NCBI GenBank assembly: GCA_017510875.1
Contig: JAFWLX010000295.1
Coordinates: 1 to 25,329, forward strand
Length of the DNA: 25,329 nucleotides
Direction: 5' to 3'
Source of the DNA: Atopobiaceae bacterium
GTDB lineage: Bacteria; Actinomycetota; Coriobacteriia; Coriobacteriales; Atopobiaceae
Shown here: positions 1 to 6,894 of the stretch, one piece after another
Position numbering within the stretch: the stretch's first letter is position 1
Layout of the letters: each line of letters begins with the position of its first letter
Notes under the pieces: model-generated
Told to the model about the DNA's origin: nothing
The model's input: the letters and a program-made list of their open reading frames with translations, nothing else
Databases searched by the model: none
Translations under genes and position numbers: made by a program

Positions 1-690
1 GAGGAGAAGAAGATCACGCGCCAGCAGCTGTGGGATGCCCTGACCAGCGACTTTGCTGGCGAAGAGGGCGCCCGCATCAAGCAGATGCTCATTGACGACG
101 CACCCAAGTACGGCAACGACGACGACTACGTAGACCAGCTGGCCGTCGACTGCTACGCCCCCTACATCGACGAGGTAGTCAAGTACCCCAACACGCGCCA
201 CGGCCGCGGGCCTATTGGCGGCATCCGCTACGCCGGCACCAGCTCCATCAGCGCCAACGTGGGCCAGGGCATGGGCACCATGGCCACCCCCGACGGCCGC
301 AAGGCGCACGAGCCGCTGGCCGAGGGCTGCAGCCCCGCGCACAACTGCGACAAGCAGGGCCCCACAGCCGTGTTCAAGAGCGTCTCCAAGCTCCCCACCA
401 ACAAGATCACCGGCGGCGTGCTGCTCAATCAGAAGGTAACCCCCACCATGCTGGCCAGCGAGCAGAACAAGCAGAAACTGCAGATGATGCTGCGCACCTT
501 CTTCAACCGCCTGCACGGCTATCACGTGCAGTTCAACGTGGTGGACCGCGCCACGCTGCTCGACGCGCAGGCGCATCCCGAGCGCCACAAGGACCTCATC
601 GTGCGCGTGGCCGGATACAGCGCCTTCTTCAACGTGCTCTCAAAGGCCACCCAGGACGACATCATCGACCGCACCGAGCAGGTGCTCTAG
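1..690 (+). CDS. Glycyl radical enzyme (pyruvate formate-lyase-like), C-terminal part
   Basis: The reading frame is open from the first base, so the gene begins before the window; 229 residues remain of a protein that is usually about 780-820 residues. The C-terminus carries the glycyl radical signature RVAGYSAFF, with the radical-bearing glycine codon at 613-615. The block TPDGRKAHEPLAEGCSP (about 280-335) is typical of the PFL2/PflD/YbiW branch of formate acetyltransferase-like or dehydratase enzymes. Such enzymes are activated by a radical SAM activase and are destroyed by oxygen. The thiyl-radical cysteine region lies outside the window, so PFL cannot be separated from a glycerol- or diol-dehydratase-type enzyme. 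An aldolase follows 140 bases downstream, a pairing also known from streptococcal and enterobacterial pfl-talC loci. The family call is firm; the substrate is unknown. Confidence 0.92.
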   Translation, partial: EEKKITRQQLWDALTSDFAGEEGARIKQMLIDDAPKYGNDDDYVDQLAVDCYAPYIDEVVKYPNTRHGRGPIGGIRYAGTSSISANVGQGMGTMATPDGRKAHEPLAEGCSPAHNCDKQGPTAVFKSVSKLPTNKITGGVLLNQKVTPTMLASEQNKQKLQMMLRTFFNRLHGYHVQFNVVDRATLLDAQAHPERHKDLIVRVAGYSAFFNVLSKATQDDIIDRTEQVL

Positions 691-734
691 GGCTGGGCCC
701 TGAACCTCGTCCTGCGACTCCGCGCTACGGGCCT

Positions 735-796
735 GGGGACGGGCATGCATGCCATCACCTCCGTCCCCATGGCATGCACGTCCCCATGACATGCGA
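735..796. repeat. Palindromic GGGGACGG element between GRE and aldolase genes
   Basis: GGGGACGG (735-742) pairs with CCGTCCCC (761-768) around a loop containing GCATGCATGCC. A further ACGTCCCC half-copy lies at 778-785. The core matches the other intergenic palindromes in this window. It has no T-tract, so a repeat element is more likely than a classical terminator. Confidence 0.5.
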
Positions 797-830
797 AACG
801 TCAAGCTCATCTTCACGAAAGGAAAGCACC

Positions 831-1496
831 ATGGAGTTCTTCATCGACAGTGCCGACATCGAGGCCATCCGCGAGCTGTGCGACTTTTTGCCCATCGACG
901 GCGTGACCACCAACCCCACCATCATCACCAAGAGTGGCAAGGAGCCCGAGCAAGTCTTCGCAGAGCTGGCCGAGGTGCTGACCGAGGACCAGAAGATCAT
1001 CGCCCAGGTTGTCAGCCTCGACTACGAGGGCATCCTAGCCGAGGCTCAGAAGCTCGCCAAGATTCGCGGCGGCAAGAACGTCGTTGTCAAGATACCCGTC
1101 ACGCACGAGGGCCTCAAGGCCATTCCCGTCGTCAAGGCCATGGGCATCAGCGTGCTGGCCACCGGCATCTACTCGCCCGACCAGGCCTTCTGGGCCGCCA
1201 AGGCCGGTGCCGACTACCTCGCCCCCTATGTCAACCGCATGTGCAACTACGGCGACGGCGTGGGTCAGGTCATCGAGCTCGTGCACACCATGGAGAAGTA
1301 CGGCTTCGCAGCCAAGGTCTGCGCAGCTAGCTTCAAGAACGTGGACCAGGTGCACCAGCTGCTTGCCGCCGGCGTGCCCTCCATCACCGTGAACCCCGAC
1401 ACCATTCGCGACATGGTGGGACACCCCGGCACCGCCATCGCCATGGACGAGTTCACCGCCAACTGGCAGAAGGCCTACGGCCGCACCACACTGTAG
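831..1496 (+). CDS. fsa: Fructose-6-phosphate aldolase / transaldolase-like (FSA/TalC)
   Basis: The 221-residue product fits the short FSA/MipB branch of the transaldolase family (about 215-220 residues). These cytoplasmic TIM-barrel enzymes form a Schiff base; they cleave fructose 6-phosphate to dihydroxyacetone and glyceraldehyde 3-phosphate, or transfer the dihydroxyacetone unit. The N-terminus MEFFIDSADIEAIREL and the motif TTNPTII (26-32) are typical. The Schiff-base lysine is Lys87 in NVVVKIP. The ATG at 831 is chosen because AAAGGAAAG lies just upstream and the protein then starts exactly where family members do; the in-frame ATG at 774 would add a tail with no family resemblance. It probably shares a transcript with the upstream glycyl radical enzyme gene. 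FSA and short transaldolase activity cannot be separated from sequence alone. Confidence 0.93.
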   Translation: MEFFIDSADIEAIRELCDFLPIDGVTTNPTIITKSGKEPEQVFAELAEVLTEDQKIIAQVVSLDYEGILAEAQKLAKIRGGKNVVVKIPVTHEGLKAIPVVKAMGISVLATGIYSPDQAFWAAKAGADYLAPYVNRMCNYGDGVGQVIELVHTMEKYGFAAKVCAASFKNVDQVHQLLAAGVPSITVNPDTIRDMVGHPGTAIAMDEFTANWQKAYGRTTL

Positions 1497-1518
1497 TAGC
1501 CCACAGGTCGCACTTGAT

Positions 1519-1560
1519 CGAGCCCCCGGAATCCCCGCAGAATGGGATTCCGGGGGCTCG
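1519..1560 (+). terminator. Hairpin terminator after the aldolase gene
   Basis: A perfect 17-bp stem (1519-1535 with 1544-1560) encloses an 8-nt loop. It starts 22 bases after the aldolase stop codon. The following sequence is C/T-rich rather than a clean T-run, so termination is likely but not certain. Confidence 0.7.
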
Positions 1561-1636
1561 TCCTCCCTCCCAGGACCAAGTCTTTTACCTGCGCTACAAA
1601 ACCTCAGATTCTTCGGAGGCTCTTGGTGACAGAAGG

Positions 1637-1673
1637 CGAAAAGAAGGGCAACGGGCACCTTGTCCCGTCGCCC
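1637..1673 (-). terminator. Rho-independent terminator for the PTS IIB gene
   Basis: Read on the minus strand, GGGCGACGGG (1673-1664) pairs with CCCGTTGCCC (1655-1646), including one G-T pair, across an 8-nt loop. TTCTTTTCG follows at once (1645-1637). It lies 38 bases past the IIB stop codon and faces the terminator of the convergent aldolase gene. Confidence 0.75.
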
Positions 1674-1710
1674 TCCCAAAGAGCCACATGGCTGGGTACG
1701 TTGTGCCCCG

Positions 1711-2028
1711 CTATGCCTTCTGAGCTGCAAGCTTCTTAGCCAGCGCGAAGACGTTCTTGCCGTTGACCATGCCGTAGTCGGTCATAGGAATGACTTCCAT
1801 TGGCACGCCGTACTGGTCGCAGACCTTCTTGACGGTAGCCTTCTGGTAGCCTACCTGCGGGCCGATGAGCACGCAGTCGACCGTATCGTCAATCTCGCGG
1901 TCGATGCTTCCGACGCCGTGAGCGATGATGTCGACCTCGATGCCCTCCTCGGCCGCAGCGGCCTCCATCTTACGGACAAGCAAGCTGGTGGACATACCAC
2001 CGGCGCAGAACAGGCGAATCTTGAGCAT
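1711..2028 (-). CDS. PTS system IIB component, lactose/cellobiose family
   Basis: The 105-residue product has the size and fold signature of stand-alone lactose/cellobiose/chitobiose-type EIIB proteins. The N-terminal strand and P-loop, IRLFCAGGMSTSLLV, carries the phosphorylated cysteine, Cys8. In this family a phosphoryl group passes from EIIA to this Cys and then to the sugar at the membrane EIIC. A good ribosome site, AAAGGAAAT, precedes the ATG. No EIIA or EIIC gene of this family is visible nearby, so it is either an orphan or it serves an EIIC elsewhere. It is convergent with the aldolase gene and has its own terminator. The family call is firm; the sugar is unknown. Confidence 0.93.
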   Translation of the reverse strand: MLKIRLFCAGGMSTSLLVRKMEAAAAEEGIEVDIIAHGVGSIDREIDDTVDCVLIGPQVGYQKATVKKVCDQYGVPMEVIPMTDYGMVNGKNVFALAKKLAAQKA

Positions 2029-2118
2029 AGCGATTTCCTTTCTGATGGGCTTATGTCTAGTCTCGCCCTTGCGGGCGTTATTGCCTTACGTGTAGTCTAA
2101 CTCTCGAAATCGATGTTG

Positions 2119-2160
2119 AGTTAACGGGGGGACATGTTCTCCGTTCACGCCCCCATTCAC
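2119..2160. repeat. Degenerate GGGGGACAT palindromic repeat
   Basis: A G-run (2125-2131) followed by ACATGTTCTCCGTTCACG and a C-run (2150-2154) forms a short hairpin. The segment GTTCACGCCCCC resembles the other GTTCAC-type palindromes, but the outer stem has decayed. Confidence 0.45.
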
Positions 2161-2364
2161 CTTGTTCGCCCGAAAGCGTACTTTGATGCACAGGGCATGG
2201 GTGGTGAGCACGCCACATCAGTTCTAGGAAACGGGCGCCCCGGCATGGAGGACGTGCTGGCGCTTGCACGTGAGGTGGGCCTGCCTGCACGTCGCGCACG
2301 ATTGGTGGCAATCGACATACAGGCTGCCTGCCATGATCTGCTACGAAAGCACTGCCTTGTATGA
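2156..2364 (+). pseudogene. Possible C-terminal gene remnant
   Basis: The frame ending at the TGA at 2362-2364 reads as coding-like sequence, including SVLGNGRPGMEDVLALAR and GLPARRARL, but begins inside a palindromic repeat and has no credible start. The pattern 'NG + DLLALA + A-rich helix' weakly recalls the C-terminal end of HipA-type kinases. That resemblance is from memory and untested. The best reading is the tail of a gene whose body was lost, with the repeat at the break. It could also be chance coding-like sequence in GC-rich DNA. Confidence 0.3.
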
Positions 2365-2559
2365 ACAGAGGGACGTACGCGAAGAGCCAGATTTGTCGGT
2401 TTTATTGTCAAGACGTTCCAGCGGAACCTCTGCAGAAAATCGATGCAGTTCTACCGAACAATGGCCTAAGCAACCGGTCGAAATAGAACAGGATGAGGGA
2501 GGGATCTGCCCAAGAACAAACATGGGAGCCATAAGACTCCCCAAGAAAAGGAGAGGATC

Positions 2560-3117
2560 ATGAAGTTTGTCTGCCCTGTCTGCGGTTACGTTGAGGAGTT
2601 CGACGGCGACGAGCTGCCCGCCGACTACAAGTGCCCTGTATGCAAGTGCCCCGGCGCAAAGTTCAACAAGATGGATGGCGAGCTGACTTGGGCCGCCGAG
2701 CACGTTGTGGGAATCGGCAAGGCCGAGGGCGTCCCCGAGGACATCATCGAGGACCTGCGCGCCAACTTCGAGGGCGAGTGCTCTGAGGTAGGTATGTACC
2801 TGGCCATGTCGCGCGTCGCTTATCGCGAGGGCTATCCCGAAATCGGCGAGTACTGGAAGACCGCAGCCTTCGAGGAGGCTGAGCATGCCGCCAAGTTCGC
2901 AGAGCTGCTCGGCGAGGTTGTCACCGACTCCACCCAAAGGAACCTAGAGATGCGCGTCGAGGCCGAGAACGGCGCGACCGCCGGCAAGACCGATCTCGCC
3001 AAGCGCGCGAAGGCCCTCAACCTTGACGCCATCCACGACACTGTCCACGAGATGGCCCGTGACGAGGCGCGCCACGGCAAGGCGTTCGCCGGCCTGCTGA
3101 AGAGGTACTTCGGCTAG
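2560..3117 (+). CDS. Reverse rubrerythrin (rubredoxin domain at N-terminus)
   Basis: The 185-residue protein starts with a rubredoxin-type iron site, CPVCGY (Cys5, Cys8) and CPVC (Cys25, Cys28). A ferritin-like four-helix diiron domain follows, with EEAEH (105-109) and DEARH (168-172) as carboxylate/histidine ligand motifs. In classical rubrerythrin the rubredoxin part is C-terminal, so this is the 'reverse' arrangement known from clostridia. There the protein acts as an NADH-linked peroxide and oxygen reductase in the cytoplasm of anaerobes. AAAGGAGAGGATC before the ATG is a strong ribosome site. The gene seems to be monocistronic, with a terminator just behind it. It suits the anaerobic lifestyle implied by the glycyl radical enzyme. 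Confidence 0.95.
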   Translation: MKFVCPVCGYVEEFDGDELPADYKCPVCKCPGAKFNKMDGELTWAAEHVVGIGKAEGVPEDIIEDLRANFEGECSEVGMYLAMSRVAYREGYPEIGEYWKTAAFEEAEHAAKFAELLGEVVTDSTQRNLEMRVEAENGATAGKTDLAKRAKALNLDAIHDTVHEMARDEARHGKAFAGLLKRYFG

Positions 3118-3140
3118 AAACCGGAACAGCTCCGAAGGTG

Positions 3141-3177
3141 AACAGGGGGACGTGTTTTTCTTTCACGTCCCCCTGTT
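3141..3177 (+). terminator. Terminator / palindromic repeat after rubrerythrin
   Basis: A perfect 14-bp stem (3141-3154 with 3164-3177) contains GGGGGACGTG, with the T-rich loop TTTTTCTTT. TATTTTTGTTC follows, so it should work as a Rho-independent terminator. Its core is also that of the window's repetitive palindromes. Confidence 0.8.
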
Positions 3178-3230
3178 TATTTTTGTTCGTGCTCCCCGCG
3201 TAAACAGATGGCTGTCCGTTAGGCTATTGT

Positions 3231-3257
3231 GTGTCAGGGGAAACGTCCCCTCGACAC
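3231..3257. repeat. Short palindrome with GTGTC/GACAC outer stem
   Basis: GTGTC-AGGGGA pairs with TCCCCT-C-GACAC around a short AACG loop region, with one bulged base. It lies between the rubrerythrin terminator and the ribosome site of the CotH gene. It therefore argues against the GTG at 3229 being that gene's start. Confidence 0.55.
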
Positions 3258-3279
3258 ATCCCTGTTCACTGGAGGAAGC

Positions 3280-5934
3280 TTGGGCACAATCTTCGACAGA
3301 ACCGCGGCGCATATACAGCGTAACGCGCTTGTGATCGTAGCGACGCTGCTGTTGGCGATATCGACAGTTTCGTCCACCGCGTTTGCCGAATCGGCTCTCT
3401 CGGATTCCGCAGATGCAGCTTCTGATTGCTTTGAGCGACCCATCGGCTTAGACGACAACTACACGGTCTCCGATAGCGCAAGCAGCGACCTTGAGCAACG
3501 CACTGACGACGGCAACTGTCCCGCAAGCCCGGAAGACACAGATTCATTGGGACCCTCAGAGAAGCCTCCCGTCCTCTCCGCCCAGGACGAGTATCAGAGC
3601 GGCAGCATCCCCGTCCTGCGCCTGACCTTCCACGACGACGTGGACCCCGAGACGGGAGAGGTCACGCTCTCTGGCGACGAGAAGATCGACCTCATGAACG
3701 GGGCCGAGAACCACAGCTACCGGGCCGAAGGCGTGACGATGGACCTAGAGGTGCCGCCCGCCTACGACAACCCCGAAGACGACCTGTGGGACGGGGTAAG
3801 CGGCTATGGCGGCGAGGCAAACCTTGCACTTGAGTTCATTCGCGGGCGCGGCAACTCCACCTGGCGCGCCGCCAAGAAGCCCTACAAGTTCAAGCTCGGC
3901 AAGGACGCGAACCTGTTTGGCATGGGAAAGAACAAGCACTGGACGCTCATCGCCAACTACTACGACACGTCGCTCACCATCAACAGGCTGGTGGCGTGGC
4001 TCGGCGATCAGATGGGCCTGTCCTACACGCCGCGCGGCGTGCCGGTGGACCTCTACATGAACGACGCGTACTACGGCAGCTACCTGCTCATGGAGGAGGT
4101 GCGCGTCGACAGTAGCAGGGTGGACATCGATGTGGTGGACGAAGAGGCAGCTGACCTTGACTCGCTTGACATCACCGGCGGCTATCTGATTGGCATGGCT
4201 CGCAAACCTCTGGCCCAAAGCTATGAGTACTGCACCACCAAACGCACGAACGACTATAGCTATGACACGCCCGAGTATGGCGCCGAACTTACGGAAGCAG
4301 AGCAGGCGCAGCAAACGTACCTGCTCTCATATCTTGAGTGCATAGAGGACGCCATCTATAGCAAGGGCCTCACCAGCCCGAGTGGCGACAACCTCTGGGA
4401 CCTCATGGACCAGGCCTCCGCGGCGGACTACTGGTGGATACAGGAGTTTACGGGCAACCGTGACGCCTTTGCCACACCAAGCACCTACCTGTACAAGCTG
4501 CGCGACACGCTGAATGCCGACGGCACCGTGACCACGGGCAAGCTGTACTGGGGCCCGCTCTGGGACTTTGACTTTGTCTGGGGTGAATTCTATGCAGAGA
4601 GCTTTGACAACGCTAACGCATCTTGGATTGCCAGACTGCGCCAGGACCCCGCCTTTGTCGAGCTGCTCAAACGGCGCTGGGAGGTGCTTGACGGCATCCT
4701 GGAGCAGGTGACCACAGAGGGCGGCCTGCTCGACCGGTACCTGGCGGAGATGGCGCAGTCATGGGAGGGCAACCACCAGCGCTGGCCCAAGGAGGAGACG
4801 ACGGACTGGTCGGGCGGCAGCTACGCAGAGGCGATCGAGGAGCTGCGCGCGCACATCGACGCACGGCGCGCGTGGATCAACGCCAACCTAGACCAGCTGC
4901 CCACCGCCTACCATACGATAACCTTCATGGACGGTGACACCGAGGTGCTGAGCGGCACGTTTAGGCAGGGTGAGCCGCCGACAATCGAGCCTCCCCAAAT
5001 GGACGAGAGGGAGGGGTTGCTCTGGCTGGGATGGCTTTTGCCCAACGGCGAGGAGTACAACCCCTACAAAGAATACTCGGAGGACATCACGGTTTGCGCG
5101 ACGTACGTTGACCCCTCTACAGTCATTGCGGTACAGGACATCTTCTTCTCTTTCCCAGAGATTTGGATGAGTAATGTGTCGCTGATTCGCTACGACCTAA
5201 AGCCAGCCAACGCGGTGGACACGCGCATCGTGTGGACCTCATCGGACGAGAGTGTGGTCACTGTTGACGAGGAGGGTATTGCATGGGCCGTTGAAGGATG
5301 CCTCGATGGTGCCCAGACCGCAAGTGCGACCATAACGGCAACTCTGGTTGGCAGCGGAAAGTCCGCCTCTTTCCGCGTGGTCGTCTACGATCCCAACAGC
5401 ATCCAGCTGCCAAAGCCCGATAGCATTCAATTCGAAAGCCCCGTGACCTTGGAGGTGGGCGCCTACCAACAGGTGAGCATTGCGTCCACGCCCTATCCCA
5501 ATGATCTGTACGAATACAACTACCTGCGGTTTGAGATTGAGGATGATGAGATTGCAGAGGTATCCGATTGGGGCGTTGTCACGGCAAAGCGTCCCGGCAC
5601 GACATCGCTGATTGTAAGGAGGACCAATCCCGAAACCTACGAGCCGGAGGTAGTGGGTACCGTCACGGTGACGGTGACTGAAAGCGCCCCCGAGCCCACG
5701 CCAAAGCCCGAACCGACCCCCGAGCCAGCTACGAGCGCCGATGCCGTGCCTGCGCCAAGCCCTGCTTCCCAGGCTTCGCCCTCATCCAAGCAAGTCAAAG
5801 CCACGACTAGCACAGCCTCTGGGAAGGCCGTGCTGCCCAAGACTGGAGATACAGCGGCTCCCTTTGCGGGGGCAGCCTGTCTTGCTGCGGCAGCAGGGGT
5901 CTGTCTGCTGTTAGCACGAAGGCTGCGTAGGTGA
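3280..5934 (+). CDS. Secreted CotH-like protein with Ig-like repeats and LPKTG wall anchor
   Basis: The TTG at 3280 is taken as the start because GGAGG (3271-3275) precedes it and the product (884 residues) then opens with a normal signal peptide. That peptide is basic, has the core ALVIVATLLLAIS and ends near AFA. A CotH-type kinase-like domain spans roughly residues 180-440. It shows RGRGNSTW, KKPYKFKL, FGMGKNKHW and the acidic GPLWDFDF motif, plus a terminal helix rich in NANL. Next come a Listeria/Bacteroides-type beta repeat (ITFMDGDTEV, about 545-610) and two BIG2-like Ig domains (about 640-705 and 725-805). A Pro/Glu/Thr linker leads to LPKTG (852-856), a hydrophobic segment and RRLRR. 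The protein should be sortase-linked to the wall, with the CotH domain outside. CotH relatives are protein kinases of spore coats or adhesins; the role here is unknown. An in-frame GTG at 3229 lies inside a palindrome. Confidence 0.88.
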   Translation: MGTIFDRTAAHIQRNALVIVATLLLAISTVSSTAFAESALSDSADAASDCFERPIGLDDNYTVSDSASSDLEQRTDDGNCPASPEDTDSLGPSEKPPVLSAQDEYQSGSIPVLRLTFHDDVDPETGEVTLSGDEKIDLMNGAENHSYRAEGVTMDLEVPPAYDNPEDDLWDGVSGYGGEANLALEFIRGRGNSTWRAAKKPYKFKLGKDANLFGMGKNKHWTLIANYYDTSLTINRLVAWLGDQMGLSYTPRGVPVDLYMNDAYYGSYLLMEEVRVDSSRVDIDVVDEEAADLDSLDITGGYLIGMARKPLAQSYEYCTTKRTNDYSYDTPEYGAELTEAEQAQQTYLLSYLECIEDAIYSKGLTSPSGDNLWDLMDQASAADYWWIQEFTGNRDAFATPSTYLYKLRDTLNADGTVTTGKLYWGPLWDFDFVWGEFYAESFDNANASWIARLRQDPAFVELLKRRWEVLDGILEQVTTEGGLLDRYLAEMAQSWEGNHQRWPKEETTDWSGGSYAEAIEELRAHIDARRAWINANLDQLPTAYHTITFMDGDTEVLSGTFRQGEPPTIEPPQMDEREGLLWLGWLLPNGEEYNPYKEYSEDITVCATYVDPSTVIAVQDIFFSFPEIWMSNVSLIRYDLKPANAVDTRIVWTSSDESVVTVDEEGIAWAVEGCLDGAQTASATITATLVGSGKSASFRVVVYDPNSIQLPKPDSIQFESPVTLEVGAYQQVSIASTPYPNDLYEYNYLRFEIEDDEIAEVSDWGVVTAKRPGTTSLIVRRTNPETYEPEVVGTVTVTVTESAPEPTPKPEPTPEPATSADAVPAPSPASQASPSSKQVKATTSTASGKAVLPKTGDTAAPFAGAACLAAAAGVCLLLARRLRR

Positions 5935-5961
5935 CAGGGGGATAGGTGACAGGAGGGAGAC
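5935..5961 (+). promoter_or_regulatory. Repeat-derived leader with strong ribosome site
   Basis: GGTGACAGG occurs twice in tandem (about 5930-5939 and 5945-5954). The second copy runs straight into AGGAGGGAGAC before the RpiR start codon. The half-element of the GTGACAGGGGG repeat family seems to supply the Shine-Dalgarno sequence. Confidence 0.45.
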
Positions 5962-6723
5962 ATGATCTACGACAAGTTGTCCGTCGGCCTGTTGGGACTA
6001 CTTGCCACCGAGGAGGCCGATGCGACAGATGCGCAGATAGCGCGCTACGTTTTGGCGCACGCGGCCGAGCTCGATGACCTCTCGGTGAAGGAGCTCGCGG
6101 CGGCATGCCACGTGGGGACAGGATCGGTGTCTCGTTTTGCGCGCGAGGCAGGCTTTGGGGGCTTTGCCGAGCTACGCGACGCCTTTGCCGAGGCATCGCG
6201 CAAGTTTGAGCGCCTAGAGGGCGCAAGCACTGATGAGCGCGGGCACGCCCTGGCCCTGCGCATCGCCTCCTCTATCAAGCGGGCGGCTGCGACAGTGGAC
6301 GGCACGGCGCTCACCCGCCTTGCCGCCGACCTTGCCAGCTATGACAAGGTCTACGCCTTTGGCTTTCTCAAGGCGCAGGCGGCGGCGCTTGACCTGCAGG
6401 TAGACCTGCTCATGCAGGGCAAGTACATAGGCACCTGCGCCTCGCCCTCCGACCAGATTGACCACATCGCGCGGGCGCGCTCTGACGAGCTGGTGGTGGT
6501 GTTCTCCTACACGGGGTCCTACTTTGACGCACACGATCTTCGCGAGTCGCTGGCGCGCCGCGACCGTCCCAAGATCTGGATGGTATGCGGAAGCGGGCGT
6601 CCGCTGCCTCCCTTTGTGGCCGATCGCCTGCTCTTCTCCTCGGACCAAAGCCGCTTTGGCCATCCCTACCAGCTGGAATACGTGGCAGGCCTCATTACCC
6701 AGGAGTACGCCGCCATCCAATGA
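5962..6723 (+). CDS. RpiR/MurR-family transcriptional regulator with SIS domain
   Basis: The 253-residue protein has an N-terminal helix-turn-helix (about 1-80). The pattern DLSVKELAAACHVGTGSVSRFAREAGFGGFAELR is split here into its parts: VKELAAACHV, GSVSRFAREAGF and FAELR. A SIS sugar-phosphate-isomerase fold follows (about 105-235), with VVVFSYTGSYFD as its Ser/Thr-rich phosphate loop. Family members bind a phosphosugar and repress or activate sugar catabolic genes. The ATG at 5962 is preceded by AGGAGGGAGAC. The gene is between the CotH gene and the DJ-1 gene, with no obvious catabolic operon next to it, so its target could be any of the sugar genes in the window. The family call is firm and the effector is unknown. 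Confidence 0.92.
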   Translation: MIYDKLSVGLLGLLATEEADATDAQIARYVLAHAAELDDLSVKELAAACHVGTGSVSRFAREAGFGGFAELRDAFAEASRKFERLEGASTDERGHALALRIASSIKRAAATVDGTALTRLAADLASYDKVYAFGFLKAQAAALDLQVDLLMQGKYIGTCASPSDQIDHIARARSDELVVVFSYTGSYFDAHDLRESLARRDRPKIWMVCGSGRPLPPFVADRLLFSSDQSRFGHPYQLEYVAGLITQEYAAIQ

Positions 6724-6894
6724 ACGACAGGACGCAGCCAGACACCTAAAAGCTGCATCCTGGGGGTTCGCCCGACTTTTCCAAGTCCTGGAAAAACCCG
6801 CGCGGGCAGCCTTGTCGACCTACTATTAAGCCATCGACACAGGATGTAAACCAAAAAGGCGATTGCCACAAGGCCCAAAGGATAGGAGCAGATC

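Larger units (their letters stand above)
2029..2559. other. 531-base intergenic stretch
   Basis: No intact gene is convincing here. The stretch holds the upstream region of the minus-strand IIB gene and a degenerate GGGGG palindrome at 2119-2160. It also holds a possible gene remnant (2156-2364) and about 190 bases upstream of rubrerythrin. That last part contains a small inverted repeat GTTCC-AGC-GGAAC (2415-2427). No clear -35/-10 pair was identified. Confidence 0.5.

Noticed and set aside
774..830. Upstream ATG start for the aldolase
   Set aside because: The extra 19 residues have no family resemblance and overlap the palindrome. The ATG at 831 has a proper ribosome site and the canonical family start.
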